NCBI GenBank assembly: GCA_958510875.1
Contig: OY294067.1
Location: 259,285,736-259,349,735 of the forward strand
Reading direction: 5' to 3'
Origin: Endomychus coccineus
Lineage: Eukaryota > Arthropoda > Insecta > Coleoptera > Endomychidae
DNA length: 64,000 nt
Shown here: in pieces, positions 34,803-45,568 of the stretch
How the letters are laid out: each line of letters begins with the position of its first letter
Position numbering within the stretch: the stretch's first letter is position 1
Notes under the pieces: model-generated
What the model saw: only the letters and a program-made list of their open reading frames with translations
What the model was told of the DNA's origin: nothing
The model's database searches: none
Made by a program: the position numbers and the translations under genes

Positions 34803-35554
34803 AAAAAAAAGACATGTAGGTCAGAATCGAAAAATTTATGTGAGATTCGATTCGTGGGGTTATCAGGATCATTCATAACACATAAAACCTCAGGGGGTCA
34901 CCCCCCTCCCCTTTCGAATTTAAAATGCACCAAGAAGGTTTTTTGTGTCGCTGATCACGATTCTTTCGTCAGCTTTACTTGAAATCAATTCTAGGGGTGG
35001 AAAATCGATCAAATTGGTCGTTTTTGCACCCTTATAGATTATTTTGGCAATATATATTATGTTGGGATTTTAAATCCACCAAGGAAGTTTTTTGGGTCGC
35101 TGATCACGATTTTGACGTCATATTTACTTCAAGTCAATTCTGGGGGTGGAAAATTGGCCAATCTGATCGATTTTCCATCCTCAAAGTTGATTTCAAGTAA
35201 ATCGGACGTCAAAATCGTGATAAGCGACCCAAAAAACGTCCTTGGTGGATTTAAAATTCAAATATATTACATATTGTCAAAATAATCTATAAAGGCGCAA
35301 AAGAGGCCAATTTGATCGATTTTCCACTCCTAGAATTGATTCTAAGTAAGTCTGACGTCAAAATCGTGATCAGCGACATAAAAAACCTCCTTGGCGCATT
35401 TAAAATTCAAAATTACCCTTTTGGGATCCATTTCTGGCCCCCAAGGGGTTGGGAGGCTGATCCCTGAGGTTTAAAGTGTTATGAATGTTTCTGATAACCC
35501 CACGAATCGATTACCACAAAAAATTTTCGTTTTGGAACTACATGTCTTTTTTTT
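34803..35554. repeat. 750-bp near-perfect fold-back element with fourfold sub-repeat
   Basis: Left arm (34803 to about 35155) and right arm (about 35165 to 35554) are inverted copies; ends read AAGACATGTAG and CTACATGTCTT. Each arm contains two tandem-like units of about 150 bp (left 34918-35060 and 35068-35160), so the motif TCGCTGATCACGAT with TCAATTCT.GGGGTGGAAAAT appears four times. No coding potential. A small non-autonomous fold-back transposon is the simplest reading; I could not define a target duplication. Confidence 0.85.
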
Positions 35555-36010
35555 ATTATAGCTGAAATCCCGGCTCATAGCCTGGACTTAACAAACATAC
35601 TACATTGAAAATGGAATGGGAACGGGAAAATTGTTTTGAAATAATGGATATCTATGATTCCTTGGTTCTTCCTCATTTATTATAATTTGACAAAAAAAAG
35701 AACTAAGAGCTACCGTTAGGTCAGTATCCATGCTTATGCATAGTGAACTACGAACACATTTCGTATTAGATGTCAATGGACAAAGTTTTGCTTCACCAGG
35801 TTGAACAGTGCCAACACGTCTTCCAGTCTCAGACAGCTGTTTTGCTCTTCTCATGAGATCGTCACATGACAGGTGTTGAGTCACTTATTAACCATGGAAC
35901 ACGGTATCATTCTTTATAACATGAAATCTACTCAGAACTGAATACAGTAAACCATTACGTAAAATAAATATTAAAACTTTGGTTTCCACTAGTATAAATA
36001 AATTTAACCA
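35555..36010. other. No gene recognised
   Basis: A minus-strand frame at 35600-35884 has no recognised motif. Confidence 0.4.
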
Positions 36011-36917
36011 ATTTACTTGTGATTTGCTTAAGGCACAATGATTTTCATTTTGATAATAATATATATTTGCCTAAAAATGGTTTAACTATGGGTAACCCGC
36101 TTAGCCCCTTATTGGCAGAAATATTTATGGATAATTTGAATACCGAAATTCATAAACACTCCTTTTCAAAAAAAGTTCATATTTCAGCATAGATACGTTA
36201 ACGACGACATCATAGCATGTTTCATTGGGAGTAATAAACAATTAAATACGTTCCTAGAATTCACAAATACAATCCATCCACCATTGAAATGGATGAATGT
36301 TTAGGGTTGAATCATAAAGAAAATTGATAACAAATTTGATTTTACAATTTTCCGTAAGACCATCTATACTTACTCGACAATACACAATACTTCAAACTAT
36401 CCATTTCAACACAAAATAGTTTCATTCACTGACTACTCAACGTATCGTTGTCAAACGATAATTTTGATAAAGAGTTAAATATCATTAAGCAAATTGCGGT
36501 AAATAATTATTACTTTTCAGAACTAATAGATGCTATCTAAAAACCGATACAAATTAGCTATCAACTCAGTGTTTCCTACTATAAAACAAAACTATTCTTA
36601 TGTTAGTATCAAAAATATAATATAATTTAGCTTAGTTTATCAAAAATGATAAAGATAAATCATCGGATGAAGACAAATGTAGGGTTTACAAGCCGACTTG
36701 TAGGTCTTGCCCTATGATATACATTGATCAGACAGGAAGAACCTTCAAAAAACTAATCAAACAACATGGACCTAGTTTCATTAATAATAAATCGGATTCA
36801 TTTTTTGCAGAACATTCAATTTTAGAAGACCATAACATTAATGATAAGTTCAAGATTTCACACATTCAGAATGAAAGTAATAAATTATATTTGCTCGAAT
36901 CCCTAGTAACTAATTAA
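36011..36917 (+). pseudogene. PLE RT and GIY-YIG remnant, third PLE family
   Basis: Plus strand: NGLTMGNPLSPLLAEIFMDNL (36075-36140), then a shift, RYVNDDIIACFIGS (catalytic YVDD decayed to YVNDD) and FLEFTNTIHP. From 36640 the C-terminal domain reads YKPTCRSCPMIYIDQTGR (second GIY-YIG motif with Gly to Asp), FKISHI and LYLLESLVTN, ending near 36917. The first GIY motif is only weakly kept (VYK). Divergent from the 3.5-kb PLE. 5'-truncated and dead. Confidence 0.82.
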
Positions 36918-37270
36918 TATAAGAAACATGATATCCTGTAGAACGATCAACAAATACTTAATAATTATCCCTTGTTAAATTTGTAAAATTAGGTTTTTCC
37001 GTTTGATACCAGTTTATCGTTTAAACACTCAATGGTTAAAGCTCAATTAGGTAAAATTAAAATAACCATCTATCCTAAAATTATTATTAAATTTATATAT
37101 TAGGTACCTCTTTTGTTGTAAGTTAGTACGTTGTATTATTTGTTTGAATAAGCTACTGTGTTAGCGAAACTATAAGTACATTTATTTATTAAGCTAGTGA
37201 AAATTGAACTTTTATCAGTTATTTTATTTGAGTTATGTATGTTATGTTTAAAATAAATTTATTCTGATCA
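36918..37270 (+). repeat. 3' flank of the PLE, terminal-repeat-like
   Basis: 37150-37260 resembles 14650-14745. It includes a hairpin GCTA...TAGC followed by GAAACTATA, reminiscent of the stem II/GAAAC half of a hammerhead, but the CTGANGA box is not recognisable. Confidence 0.45.
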
Positions 37271-37387
37271 TAACTTCCGTACAGAATAACATATTCCACT
37301 TTACCAAGCATATTTATGGAACGTTAAATTATACTTCACGTTACATTCGAATTTTACTCAAATGCATAAAACTGTGATGTATATACT

Positions 37388-39453
37388 GGGGTCCCTGAAA
37401 AATGTAACAAGGAATGATTTATTTGGTCAAAACTCATTTTATTTCTCAACATAATGTCGTTGTAGTTTTTCAAATTTTTTGATCCCTTCTAAATAATACG
37501 ATTCCGGCAATCCTTCAAAATAATGTGATAGAATTACCAATAAAAGTCGGTAATTTTTGCATAATTCTGAGTTTGGAGAAAAAGATTGCCTTGAGTAGAT
37601 AATTATAATAAAAAATTGGAGGGAATAAAATCAAACACTTTTTGATCGTTGCAAATGGTTCAAAAAAAAATGGTAGAAATCGCCAGAACCGGTATTTGGC
37701 GTCGGACATTGTCGAATTGAGTTAAAAAAAAGCTTTCGTGAAAAGATTGGTCGATTGGTCCAGCGGTGACCCCGCAAATTTCAAAAAACCATCGATTTTG
37801 CTCGAAATGTCAAATATTCATAACTCTTGTTCTTTCAAATATTAAGAGCTGTAATTTTGATAGATTGAAGCTCTTGAACCCACCAAGTACCGCAAGATCG
37901 GAAGTACACTTTTTGCAAGACCGCTGCTTAATGCAAAAAAAAGTACTTTTGTAAAATGGCCCTAAAAAGTTGAGGTTTTTTACGCGATCATCTTCTTGAA
38001 TAGTTAATGAACAACTTACCAAATTGCCAACCTCTTTTCTAAAGCTGAAACAATTATTTTAAATAATGATATTTCCTGCAATTGGCTGTGCGGCGCGCGT
38101 GGAAGGGAAAGCCGCCGCGCTAGGCTCATAAAAAACCACAATATCTCGGGAACCCTTGCTCGAAAATCGATGTTTTTTTTTTAAATCCGTACAACCATTC
38201 AATAACATTATGATTGAGCTCATTTTCAAACTTCTAGTAATGTCGGAAGTACTCTAAATAATAAATAGTAATAATGAATAGATCGAATAGCGCAATGTAT
38301 TGTTTTAGAGTACTTCCGACATTACTAGAAGTTTGAAAATACGCGCAATCTTAATATTATTGAATGGTAATACGGATTAAAAGAAAAAGTCGGGTTCATC
38401 CGCAGCTCATTTTTTCCGTCTTTCTACGACGCATAAGCTTGTTTCTCTTTAACTCAATCCGACGATGTCCGACGCGAAAAACCGGTTTTGGCCATTTTTA
38501 CCATTTTTTTGAACCATTTGCGTCAATAAAAAAGTGTTCGATTCTAGTTCTTTCAATTTGTATCATATTTATCTACTTTTTTTTTTTCTCCGAACTCAGA
38601 ATTAAAAACTCCAAAAAGCTAATGACATCATCGTTGAAGCCAAATCTCTTTCCGCCGAGTCATTTCTTCAAGTTTGAATATGGATAAGAATCGCAGAGGG
38701 CCAAATCTGGAGAATATGGTAGATGACGAACCAATTCGTATCAAGTCATGCAGTTTTACCATTGCGACTGCAGACCTGTGCGCCGGTGCGTTGTCCTGGT
38801 GGAAGGCCACTTTTTTCTTTGCCAAATGCGGCGGCTTTCGCTTCAAATCCGCATCAAATCGAACCAACAGCTCTACATAATATACGCCGGTGATCGTTTT
38901 GCTCCCTTCCAAGGTGATCGATATGGACGATACCGTGTACATCCCAAAAAATTGTCGTCATGACTTTGTTGGCCGATAAACCCACTTTAGTCTTTTTCAG
39001 CTTAGATTCGCCAGGACAAGTGCAATGTTTCGACTGTTCTTCAGTCTCTGGTATGTTGTGATGGATCCATGTTTCGTCCACGGTTACGAAATGGAGCAAA
39101 AAGTCCTTCTTATCGCTCTTGTACATCGTCAAACACTCCTTTGAAGTTGTCACATCACGGTCGCGCTTGTTATTAACAGGGAGCAGTTGTAGCACTCATC
39201 TGACAGAGAGCCTTCTCATATTCAAAAATTCATGTAAAATGTTTCGGTTGAGATGGCCATGGACTTAATTCCGTGCACTTTCATTGGACCATCGTCCAAT
39301 ATCATACCATGAATTTTATCGACGATTTCTGGCGCTGTAACCTGAATTTTAATGCGTTCTAGTTAAAGATGGTACATCACAAATATCGCATGAGATTTTC
39401 GATTGTGACGACATCTGTTCTATTTTTCAGGAACTTTTCACCTTGCCCTCGTA
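37388..39453 (-). pseudogene. Mariner transposase, interrupted by a fold-back insertion
   Basis: The right end reads AACTTTTCACCTTGCCCTCG then TA (39452-39453). Minus strand: SKECLTMYKSDKKDF, FVTVDETWIHHN.PETEEQSK (first Asp), ESKLKKTKVGLSANKVM, TIFWDVHGIVHIDHL, TGVYYVELL, PHLAKKKVAFHQDNAPAHRSA (second Asp, intact), and after a shift FSRFGPL, SIFKLEEMTRRKEIW. The C-terminal rest lies at 37388-37532 beyond the insertion. The N-terminus (39450-39200) is decayed. The catalytic core is better kept than at 30 kb. Confidence 0.85.
37533..38616. mobile_element. Fold-back element inserted in the mariner
   Basis: 37545-37730 matches the reverse complement of 38440-38610 (shared TTCTGAGTTTGGAGAAA, AAATGGTTCAAAAAAA, GTCGGACAT). 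Inside lies a second inverted pair, 38227-38260 and 38310-38343 (TTCTAGTAATGTCGGAAGTA and its complement). The left arm is longer by about 400 bp. No coding sequence recognised. Removing it rejoins the mariner. Exact ends are uncertain by about 10 bp. Confidence 0.75.
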
Positions 39454-39498
39454 GTTCAATGCCAGAGGGTGAACACTAAATTTAACTGTGACGTCACA

Positions 39499-39546
39499 TC
39501 GATGACGTCACTTGAATTGTAAAATTAGGATTTCGGACACATCTTC
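39499..39546 (+). repeat. Dispersed repeat with CRE-like TGACGTCA, copy 2
   Basis: Matches 22027-22068. A second GTGACGTCAC palindrome lies just upstream (39488-39497). Confidence 0.6.
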
Positions 39547-40609
39547 AATCCGAATATTTGCGTGTGAAATATTTTTATAGCCAGAAGAACCCTGTTGTCA
39601 CTATGCTTCAATAAAATACTATAATTTCATTTGAACAATTGATGATCGATGTCAAAAATACTACTAGAAACGGGACTACCACCCCAAAAATCAATGCAGT
39701 TCTTATTTCTACACTTTAAAGCGATTTGCAAAATCTGTACGACAAATAGGAAAGGCGCAATCGTCTCCACAGTTTTAACGCACACATAAACATGATATCA
39801 AAAAATTATTATGAGGAAAATTACCTCTGCGAATTCAACAACCCAACTAATGCAATATATTTACAAATCATACTGTTTCATACAAAGATAATTGAATCTA
39901 GTTTGAGATTGTAAAACTATAGGTTGAAATGTATATAATATGTAGATACGTATGTAAGTATATTTTTTTATTGCATATCATTTGTGTAGCGAAACAGCAT
40001 ATGAAGGGTTCCTTAAACGGAAGAAGTAAGGAAAATTATACAAATGAATTATTAGTAGTTCTTCTGAAATGATAGACTGTAACAGGTAATACAACCGTGG
40101 TAAAGTGTTCTTTTTCTCAATAATTAATGAGGATATAACATGTCGTACAATGTGCCATGTAATAAGGAAAATTAGGGGGCGTATTTCACAAAGTCGTATT
40201 TATGTACTTATGTTTCTCAAGTTGAGACTTATTTATGCATCTATTCCCGATTCATGAAGTTTAGAACTCTTGTCATAGCCATACATTAAATATTCATTTG
40301 TTCAGCTGTTATAAGAAAGGTTTTATTTCGATTTTCTCAAAAAACAAAGAGTTCCGAGAGAATAGGCAGATAAGCTACAACATAAGTATAAGCCCCACTC
40401 ATGAAGAGAAACAAGTGCGGTTGATTTTTCCACTCATCGTATAGATTTCACTTCCACTGGATGATCATAGAGTACCTCAAATAATATCTCAAATCATGTT
40501 TAGTGTAACCACTAATGAATGCTCACTTGTATGACTATTAAGAAACTTTAAGTTCATTTACACTTGAAGACCACAGGGGAAGGAATCATAAAATAATTGT
40601 TAATTAATA
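39547..40609. other. No gene recognised
   Basis: AT-rich, with short frames only. Confidence 0.4.
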
Positions 40610-40965
40610 AAAATTAACAAATAATTATAACATGTGCTGGAAATCTCTGCCATCCATGTCAACTCAACTCATGGATGTTCGTATTCGTTTAAATAAGTCT
40701 TCTTCATTACGAATTACCTCGCATTGCTCTATTACCCTTGGTCTCTCGTTTTCAATCGAAACCGAGTAGGCCATTGATTTCAAATAACGCCAAGGAACAA
40801 TCTAAGGAGTTTAAGTCGGGTGAACGAGGAGGCCACGCAACCGTTATGGCCTATACACTTATAAGGGTAAACAAAATTTGAATGATTTCGAACTCCAATA
40901 AAATCGGGAGGTGCACAATCATGCATAACCCAATTTGCTAATATAATTGCGTGGGGCAATAACTA
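40610..40965 (-). pseudogene. Tc1/mariner-type transposase C-terminal scrap
   Basis: Minus strand, in broken frames: WVMHDCAPPDF (second catalytic Asp), then VAWPPRSPDLNSLDCSLWRYLKSMAY (third Asp region), IENE and VIEQCEVIRNEEDLFKRI. Resembles the family of 28985-29556. Neighbouring sequence at both sides is unrelated. Confidence 0.7.
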
Positions 40966-41029
40966 GGAGATCTGGATAATTTTGGTATTCTGAGTTCGAT
41001 TCGAATTTTTACCCACAAATTTGCTAGTT

Positions 41030-41612
41030 TGTTATAAACAAATTATATTTATTATTAAATATACGAATTTAACCAAAATGTCAAGTTTTCGGATAATTTT
41101 GACCTCCTGAGTAAGATATTATTGCTATTTTGGTCTTTAATTGCATACATAAATTTTTGAATTGTTACAAACAAATATCAATTAGGCAAAAATAATAAAA
41201 ATTTTGATGTTTTAGTATGTAGTAGTATATATTTATATCAATAAATATATATAAAATTACACATATTAGTATTTCTAAGGAGGTATGGGAGACTTGTTAT
41301 GGAAGGGAAAATAATTATTTAAATTAATAATTTATTTATAAAAATTCAAAATTTATGTATGTTTTAAATACCATAATAGCAATGACATCGTACTCAGTAG
41401 GCAAAAATTATCCGAAAAAAACTGTAAACTCGATATTTTGGTCAAATACGTATTTTTATTATTAAACATAATTGTTTACAACAATTAAAAATTTATGTAT
41501 GCATTGAAAAACCATAATATCAATAAAATCGTTCTCAGGAGTCAAAAATTATCCTGCAACGACTATCAACTCGACATTATAGTTAAATTCTATATTTAAT
41601 AAGAAATAATAA
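41030..41612. repeat. Three copies of a 135-bp AT-rich unit
   Basis: One copy on the minus strand (about 41030-41170) and two tandem copies on the plus strand (about 41342-41476 and 41478-41612). All share AAATTTATGTATG, CCATAAT, ...CTCAG.AG.CAAAAATTATCC and TTTTGGTTAAAT-like segments. Confidence 0.7.
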
Positions 41613-41854
41613 AACGTGTGGCACTCGGGGACTGCCGCGGTGAAGCTATTGCATACCATTTTTTCGACATATGCAATTATAATTATTTATTTATTTTTAA
41701 TTTATGCAGTATTTTTTTTTCTTTGATATTAATTCAAGTTACACTTTTTGAGCGTGGTGACCGATAAGAAAACAAATTTTTTTCTTTTATTGAATAAATG
41801 AGAAGTTAATATCGTTTAAAATATTTTAATTATCTTACAATACATGTAGGTTAT

Positions 41855-42775
41855 TCAGGAATTTGTTATCATTGAAACTATAGGTTTATGGTAACTGAAA
41901 TAAGAGACATAAGGTTGAGACTTGATATCCTCTAAATATCTGGAAAATACCGCGTCAATGGTGGCCCCATATTTTGTTGTGGATTCTTGTGGATCATTAT
42001 TCATTTTCAAATTCAATTTTTCCGAAAGAAAAGTTGTCAACCGCTCTGATTTTTTATCAGCGAAGTTGATGTTGATATCGCCAGCCAAGATAAGTGGAAA
42101 TTTATTACCATTTGTACCAAGTATTTTCGACCCTTCTTCAGTGTACTCCAGTAAAGTGCGATGAATAAAATGCTTTACCTCGTTCAATTTTGGATTCGGA
42201 GAAATGTAAATTGCTACCATGACTATGTGTAGGCCATTTCTAAGTTTGCATAAGCACGCACAAATATCTCCAAAAAATGAGCGCCTAACATTAACATCGC
42301 TAACGTGTGCAATATTTATTTCAATATTCGGAGTCATAATATTAGTTACATCATTATTATTTTGGTAAATAGCTACCCCACCTTTTGGAACAGTATCTCG
42401 TTTGAATTGAACAATACAATTGAAATTAGGTATTTCAATCGGATTATCATGCGCCATGCAAGATTCGGTAAGAAGTAACACATTTGTTTGTCTCGTAACT
42501 GAATCTTGTAAATCGTATTTGTGACTATTTAGACTTTGGCAATTGAAAGTCATTATTGAAATGCCATTTCTATTACTAAGGAAATCTAAGACACTTTGAG
42601 CTGTCGTCTGAACACTATTTAAAGGCAGTCTTTTGAATTCTTGCAACAAAGATGCAGTCGATGCAGCTTGCCTTCGATTATTATAAAACTTGAATGTAGA
42701 ATTATCGTTTTTTGTCATGATGTACAATTTTTCAATATTAATCACCCGAGAGAGCGCAACATAAACGAGTTCCTG
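41855..42775 (-). pseudogene. Helentron RepHel C-terminus fused to an AP-type endonuclease
   Basis: Minus strand: QELVYVALS then, after a small shift, RVINIEKLYIMTKNDNST, the final Pif1-type helicase motif (YVALSR......LYI) typical of Helitrons. The same open frame (296 residues) continues into an exonuclease-endonuclease-phosphatase domain: MTFNCQSL near residue 65, LLLTESCM near 90, the GGVAIYQN segment near 122, LAGDININF (GDFN-like) near 224, and SYHKPIVSM where the usual SDH motif has Asp replaced by Tyr. Helicase plus endonuclease is the hallmark of Helentrons as opposed to canonical Helitrons. The endonuclease frame is open throughout. The upstream Rep and helicase are missing. Confidence 0.8.
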
Positions 42776-42778
42776 TTA

Positions 42779-43245
42779 TTTTACGGAATTTCTTGATTCG
42801 GTCGCCGCGCTCAAAGCCCGTGATAGAAGCTATATGCAATATATGCAATAGCTTAATAGAAACAGGTACTCTCAGGTCTCTGCTACGCGCGTCTAACGTA
42901 TAAACTCTAACTGACGCGTAGCGAGCTCCTAGAGGCATATGTCAAAATGATTTCGTTCGTAGCTAATTACATAGGACGTCTGGAGTTCATGCAATTATGT
43001 TTTTAGATAATTCGAACCTTCTAATTTCGATAGGCCACGTGAAAATCCCGGAGTCTAAAGCACTAGAGTGTTATAACAATCGTATAAAATAGCAAAATTT
43101 CTAACTTTTAGAAACTTCAAATTAATTAATTAATTTGACACATCTTAGGTTATTAGGTCTTACATTATTTTTCGTTACGGAATTTCTATATTCGGTCGCC
43201 GCGCTCAAAGCCCGCGATAAAAGCTATATGCAATAGCTTAAAAAT
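42779..43245 (+). repeat. Direct repeat pair, about 70 bp
   Basis: TTCGGTCGCCGCGCTCAAAG with flanking sequence, ending in AGCTATATGCAAT, occurs at 42779-42850 and 43173-43245, about 394 bp apart. GC-rich relative to surroundings; probably part of the Helentron-related left or right region. Confidence 0.75.
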
Positions 43246-43345
43246 ATAATTTGTTTATAAGGATCTAGCAGATTTGTGGTTATACATTCGTTGATATTGA
43301 CGATAAAATCAAACTCAGAATACCAAAATTATCCGAAAACGACCC

Positions 43346-43805
43346 CAAAGTATAAAAGGTCCAATGAAATGATTTTCGATTATCCCTGACGTATATTTAT
43401 CATGTTTGTTTTGAAATTTTGCTTCAAAATATGCATGGGGATACCCAAACGTGTTAGTTGCAGAAATTTCTACAATTCCTTCAGGGCTTCATTACTGAGC
43501 AAAATTTTCCGAAGGAAATGTCAGTCTTGCTAAATTTTGAATTGCATCCATAGATAAAAGTCTAATCGGAGTAGAAAATCTAAAGCTATATAGTGAAATT
43601 AAAAGTTATGTCAACGTGGCAGCTATTGGCAGCAATCGTCTCCCTGAAGATTCAAAGCTTCCTTTGACTATTTTATTCTGTTGATTTAATTAAATGTATG
43701 TATGAAATTCATAAAATGAAATTTGTTTCTTATTTTTTCAAGTATAATCACTACTGAAGTCTGGCATATGAATTTCCAGACACCCTGTATAACCCAACCA
43801 ACGGG
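43346..43805. other. No gene recognised
   Basis: AT-rich. ACACCCTGTATAA near 43781-43792 looks like a stray mariner/MITE end. Confidence 0.4.
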
Positions 43806-44125
43806 TAAGGAACATTTTTCATTTATTTTTGAATATGACAAAGCTATCTGCCATCACAACATAACAAAGACCATAGAATAGTCGAAACAGTGGACTTGTC
43901 CTGGTAAATCGAAGCCGAAAAAGGCCAAAGTTTGTTTGTCGGCCAACAAAGTCAAGGCGACAGTTTTTTGGGATGCACACGGTATCATTTGGCAGAGGAG
44001 AAAGTGCTCTTCCACCAGGACAACGCACCGGCGCACAGGTCCGCAATCGTAATGGCACAATTGCATGAATAACCCTACGAATTGGTTCGTCATCTACTTT
44101 CCTGATTTGACCCCCTGCGATTTTT
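43806..44125 (+). pseudogene. Mariner transposase fragment fused to a PLE fragment
   Basis: Plus strand: SKQWTCPGKSKPKKAKVCLSANKV, ATVFWDAHGIIW, a deletion, then EKVLFHQDNAPAHRSAI (second Asp) and PDLTPCDF (third Asp). The match ends near 44125 and PLE sequence begins within a few bases, with no visible target duplication. Same family as 30.2 and 37.4 kb. Confidence 0.8.
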
Positions 44126-44870
44126 AACATGAACGGTAATACAGATAATTTTATAACATTACCATACATTCCGGAGACCTCAGGGAAAATTAAGAAATGT
44201 TCAAAAAATTATGATATAAATGTTGCGCATAATCCACCGCCCTTGCTTAAACACTGTTTAGATTATAACCATCAATTCCATTACAAAAATGTTAATATCT
44301 TAACTAAGGAAACCAATTATTGTAAGAACAGACATTCAATCATTAAGTCAGATTTACACTAATTTAATTATTGAAACCCTTGCAAATTCCTTCTCTATGT
44401 TAAAAGTTTAGGTTGAATGCTCAAATAGCATTTCTAATAAGATTTGACAACCTTTCCTATTACCTTATACATCTTTAACATGTGGTTCAAAAATAGATAT
44501 TCGAGCGTAATATTTTTTGGTTTTAGTCGTATACCTACTAACTTTGTTTGACATCACTTCGTATATAATGAAAAAATTGCTAAGCAGTGGATTTTTGATG
44601 CATATTCATATACTTAAAACATTAATGTGTTACAAATTCAATTACTCGTGTTTCTGTTTGTTTCGGGAACGTGTTCAATTGAAATTGGTGCGATTAGGAC
44701 GATTTGTGCTGATACTAATAATTTGAAGAAATCCTGTTTTTTAGACATCGATACGTCTTCTGATGATGGTCGCGAGAACGAAACGTACGTAAAGACGAAA
44801 ATAATAAGCATATGTGTTAGTATGACCTAATGCCCGAAAATTTATATATGATTATTCAATTTTCAAATCA
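44126..44870 (+). pseudogene. PLE C-terminal remnant and 3' terminus (PLE family 2)
   Basis: 44129-44362 encodes the Penelope linker (ITLPYIPETSGKIKKCSKNYDINVAHNP), then directly DYNHQFHYKNVNILTKETNYCKNR, which follows the GIY-YIG core in PLEs. The endonuclease core is therefore deleted. The remaining sequence is non-coding and ends in a terminus shared with 7974-8075 and 9797-9890, ending near TATATATGATTAT. It shows that those termini belong to a PLE. Confidence 0.8.
44754..44797 (+). ncRNA. Hammerhead-ribozyme-like core, PLE family 2
   Basis: CGTCTT (44754-44759) as stem I strand, CTGATGA (44760-44766), a GGTC/GAAC hairpin with GCGA loop, GAAA, a palindromic stem III (ACG/CGT around TA), cleavage base A at 44791 and AAGACG (44792-44797) pairing perfectly with CGTCTT. 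All core positions are present, with one extra T before stem II and one mismatch in stem II. Confidence 0.7.
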
Positions 44871-45242
44871 TTATAGTCCATCTTCATGTATGTTATGAGA
44901 CACAGCAGCCCCAAACTATAACATGGAGCACGGCAAATGAACGTTATATTATTCGGTTAATTCAATTTTTACATATTGCCTTCCATTAGGTAGATAGCTT
45001 TTCAGATGTTCCAAGGTTGACCGCTTATTTCCAGTTCAATTATTCTTTCCGGTGATAGTGCAAGGCTGTATTGAGTGTTACAAGGAAGGGTTTCTATCAT
45101 CCAATGATCCGGAATTGAATTCATTGAAATCAAAATAATCGAGTTTATTGGGAATCAGTTCTCAAAATTATGGGAATTGAATTCTTTCGTAGTTAGTGGT
45201 ACGGAAGGGAAATTTTCTTTTTCCAAAAAATAACAGTGAGAA
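44871..45242. other. No gene recognised
   Basis: AT-rich spacer between two PLE insertions. Confidence 0.4.
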
Positions 45243-45568
45243 TATAGTCTTAATAAAAAATACACTTGTTATAAATTCTCATTTTTTATTAGGCAAAAGG
45301 TGACATGTTTCACCACACAGTGGCTTTATCAAACTATGGTATTACAAACTATGGCTCTTAAATATTAAAATTAAGATTAAGAAGGACTAATGAGTGAGGT
45401 ACGTGTACAGTGGGATAAGAGTTAGTTACAAATAAATTTAATAACGGAAAATTGGTAAAGTGTTTCTGATCATTTAAAAGGTATTTTTAAACTTATTAAT
45501 TTCAATTTTCTCTAATTTGTTTAATACTTTACTTTTAACAGACTTATGGACAATCTCAAAACCATCCT

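Larger units (their letters stand above)
40966..43345. mobile_element. Helentron remnant embedded in satellite-like repeats
   Basis: A core with helicase C-terminus and endonuclease (41855-42775) is flanked by AT-rich repeats. The sequence GGATAATTTTGGTATTCTGAG at 40975-40995 (21 bases, shared in inverted form with 43312-43335) may mark related ends. At 41620-41680 CTGCCGCGGTGAAGCTATTG gives the only GC-rich block. Helentron ends are normally short and hard to see by eye, so limits are tentative. Confidence 0.45.

Noticed and set aside
37150..37185. Hammerhead in the 36-kb PLE 3' flank
   Set aside because: Only the stem II hairpin and GAAAC half are visible; the CTGANGA box and stem I cannot be found.
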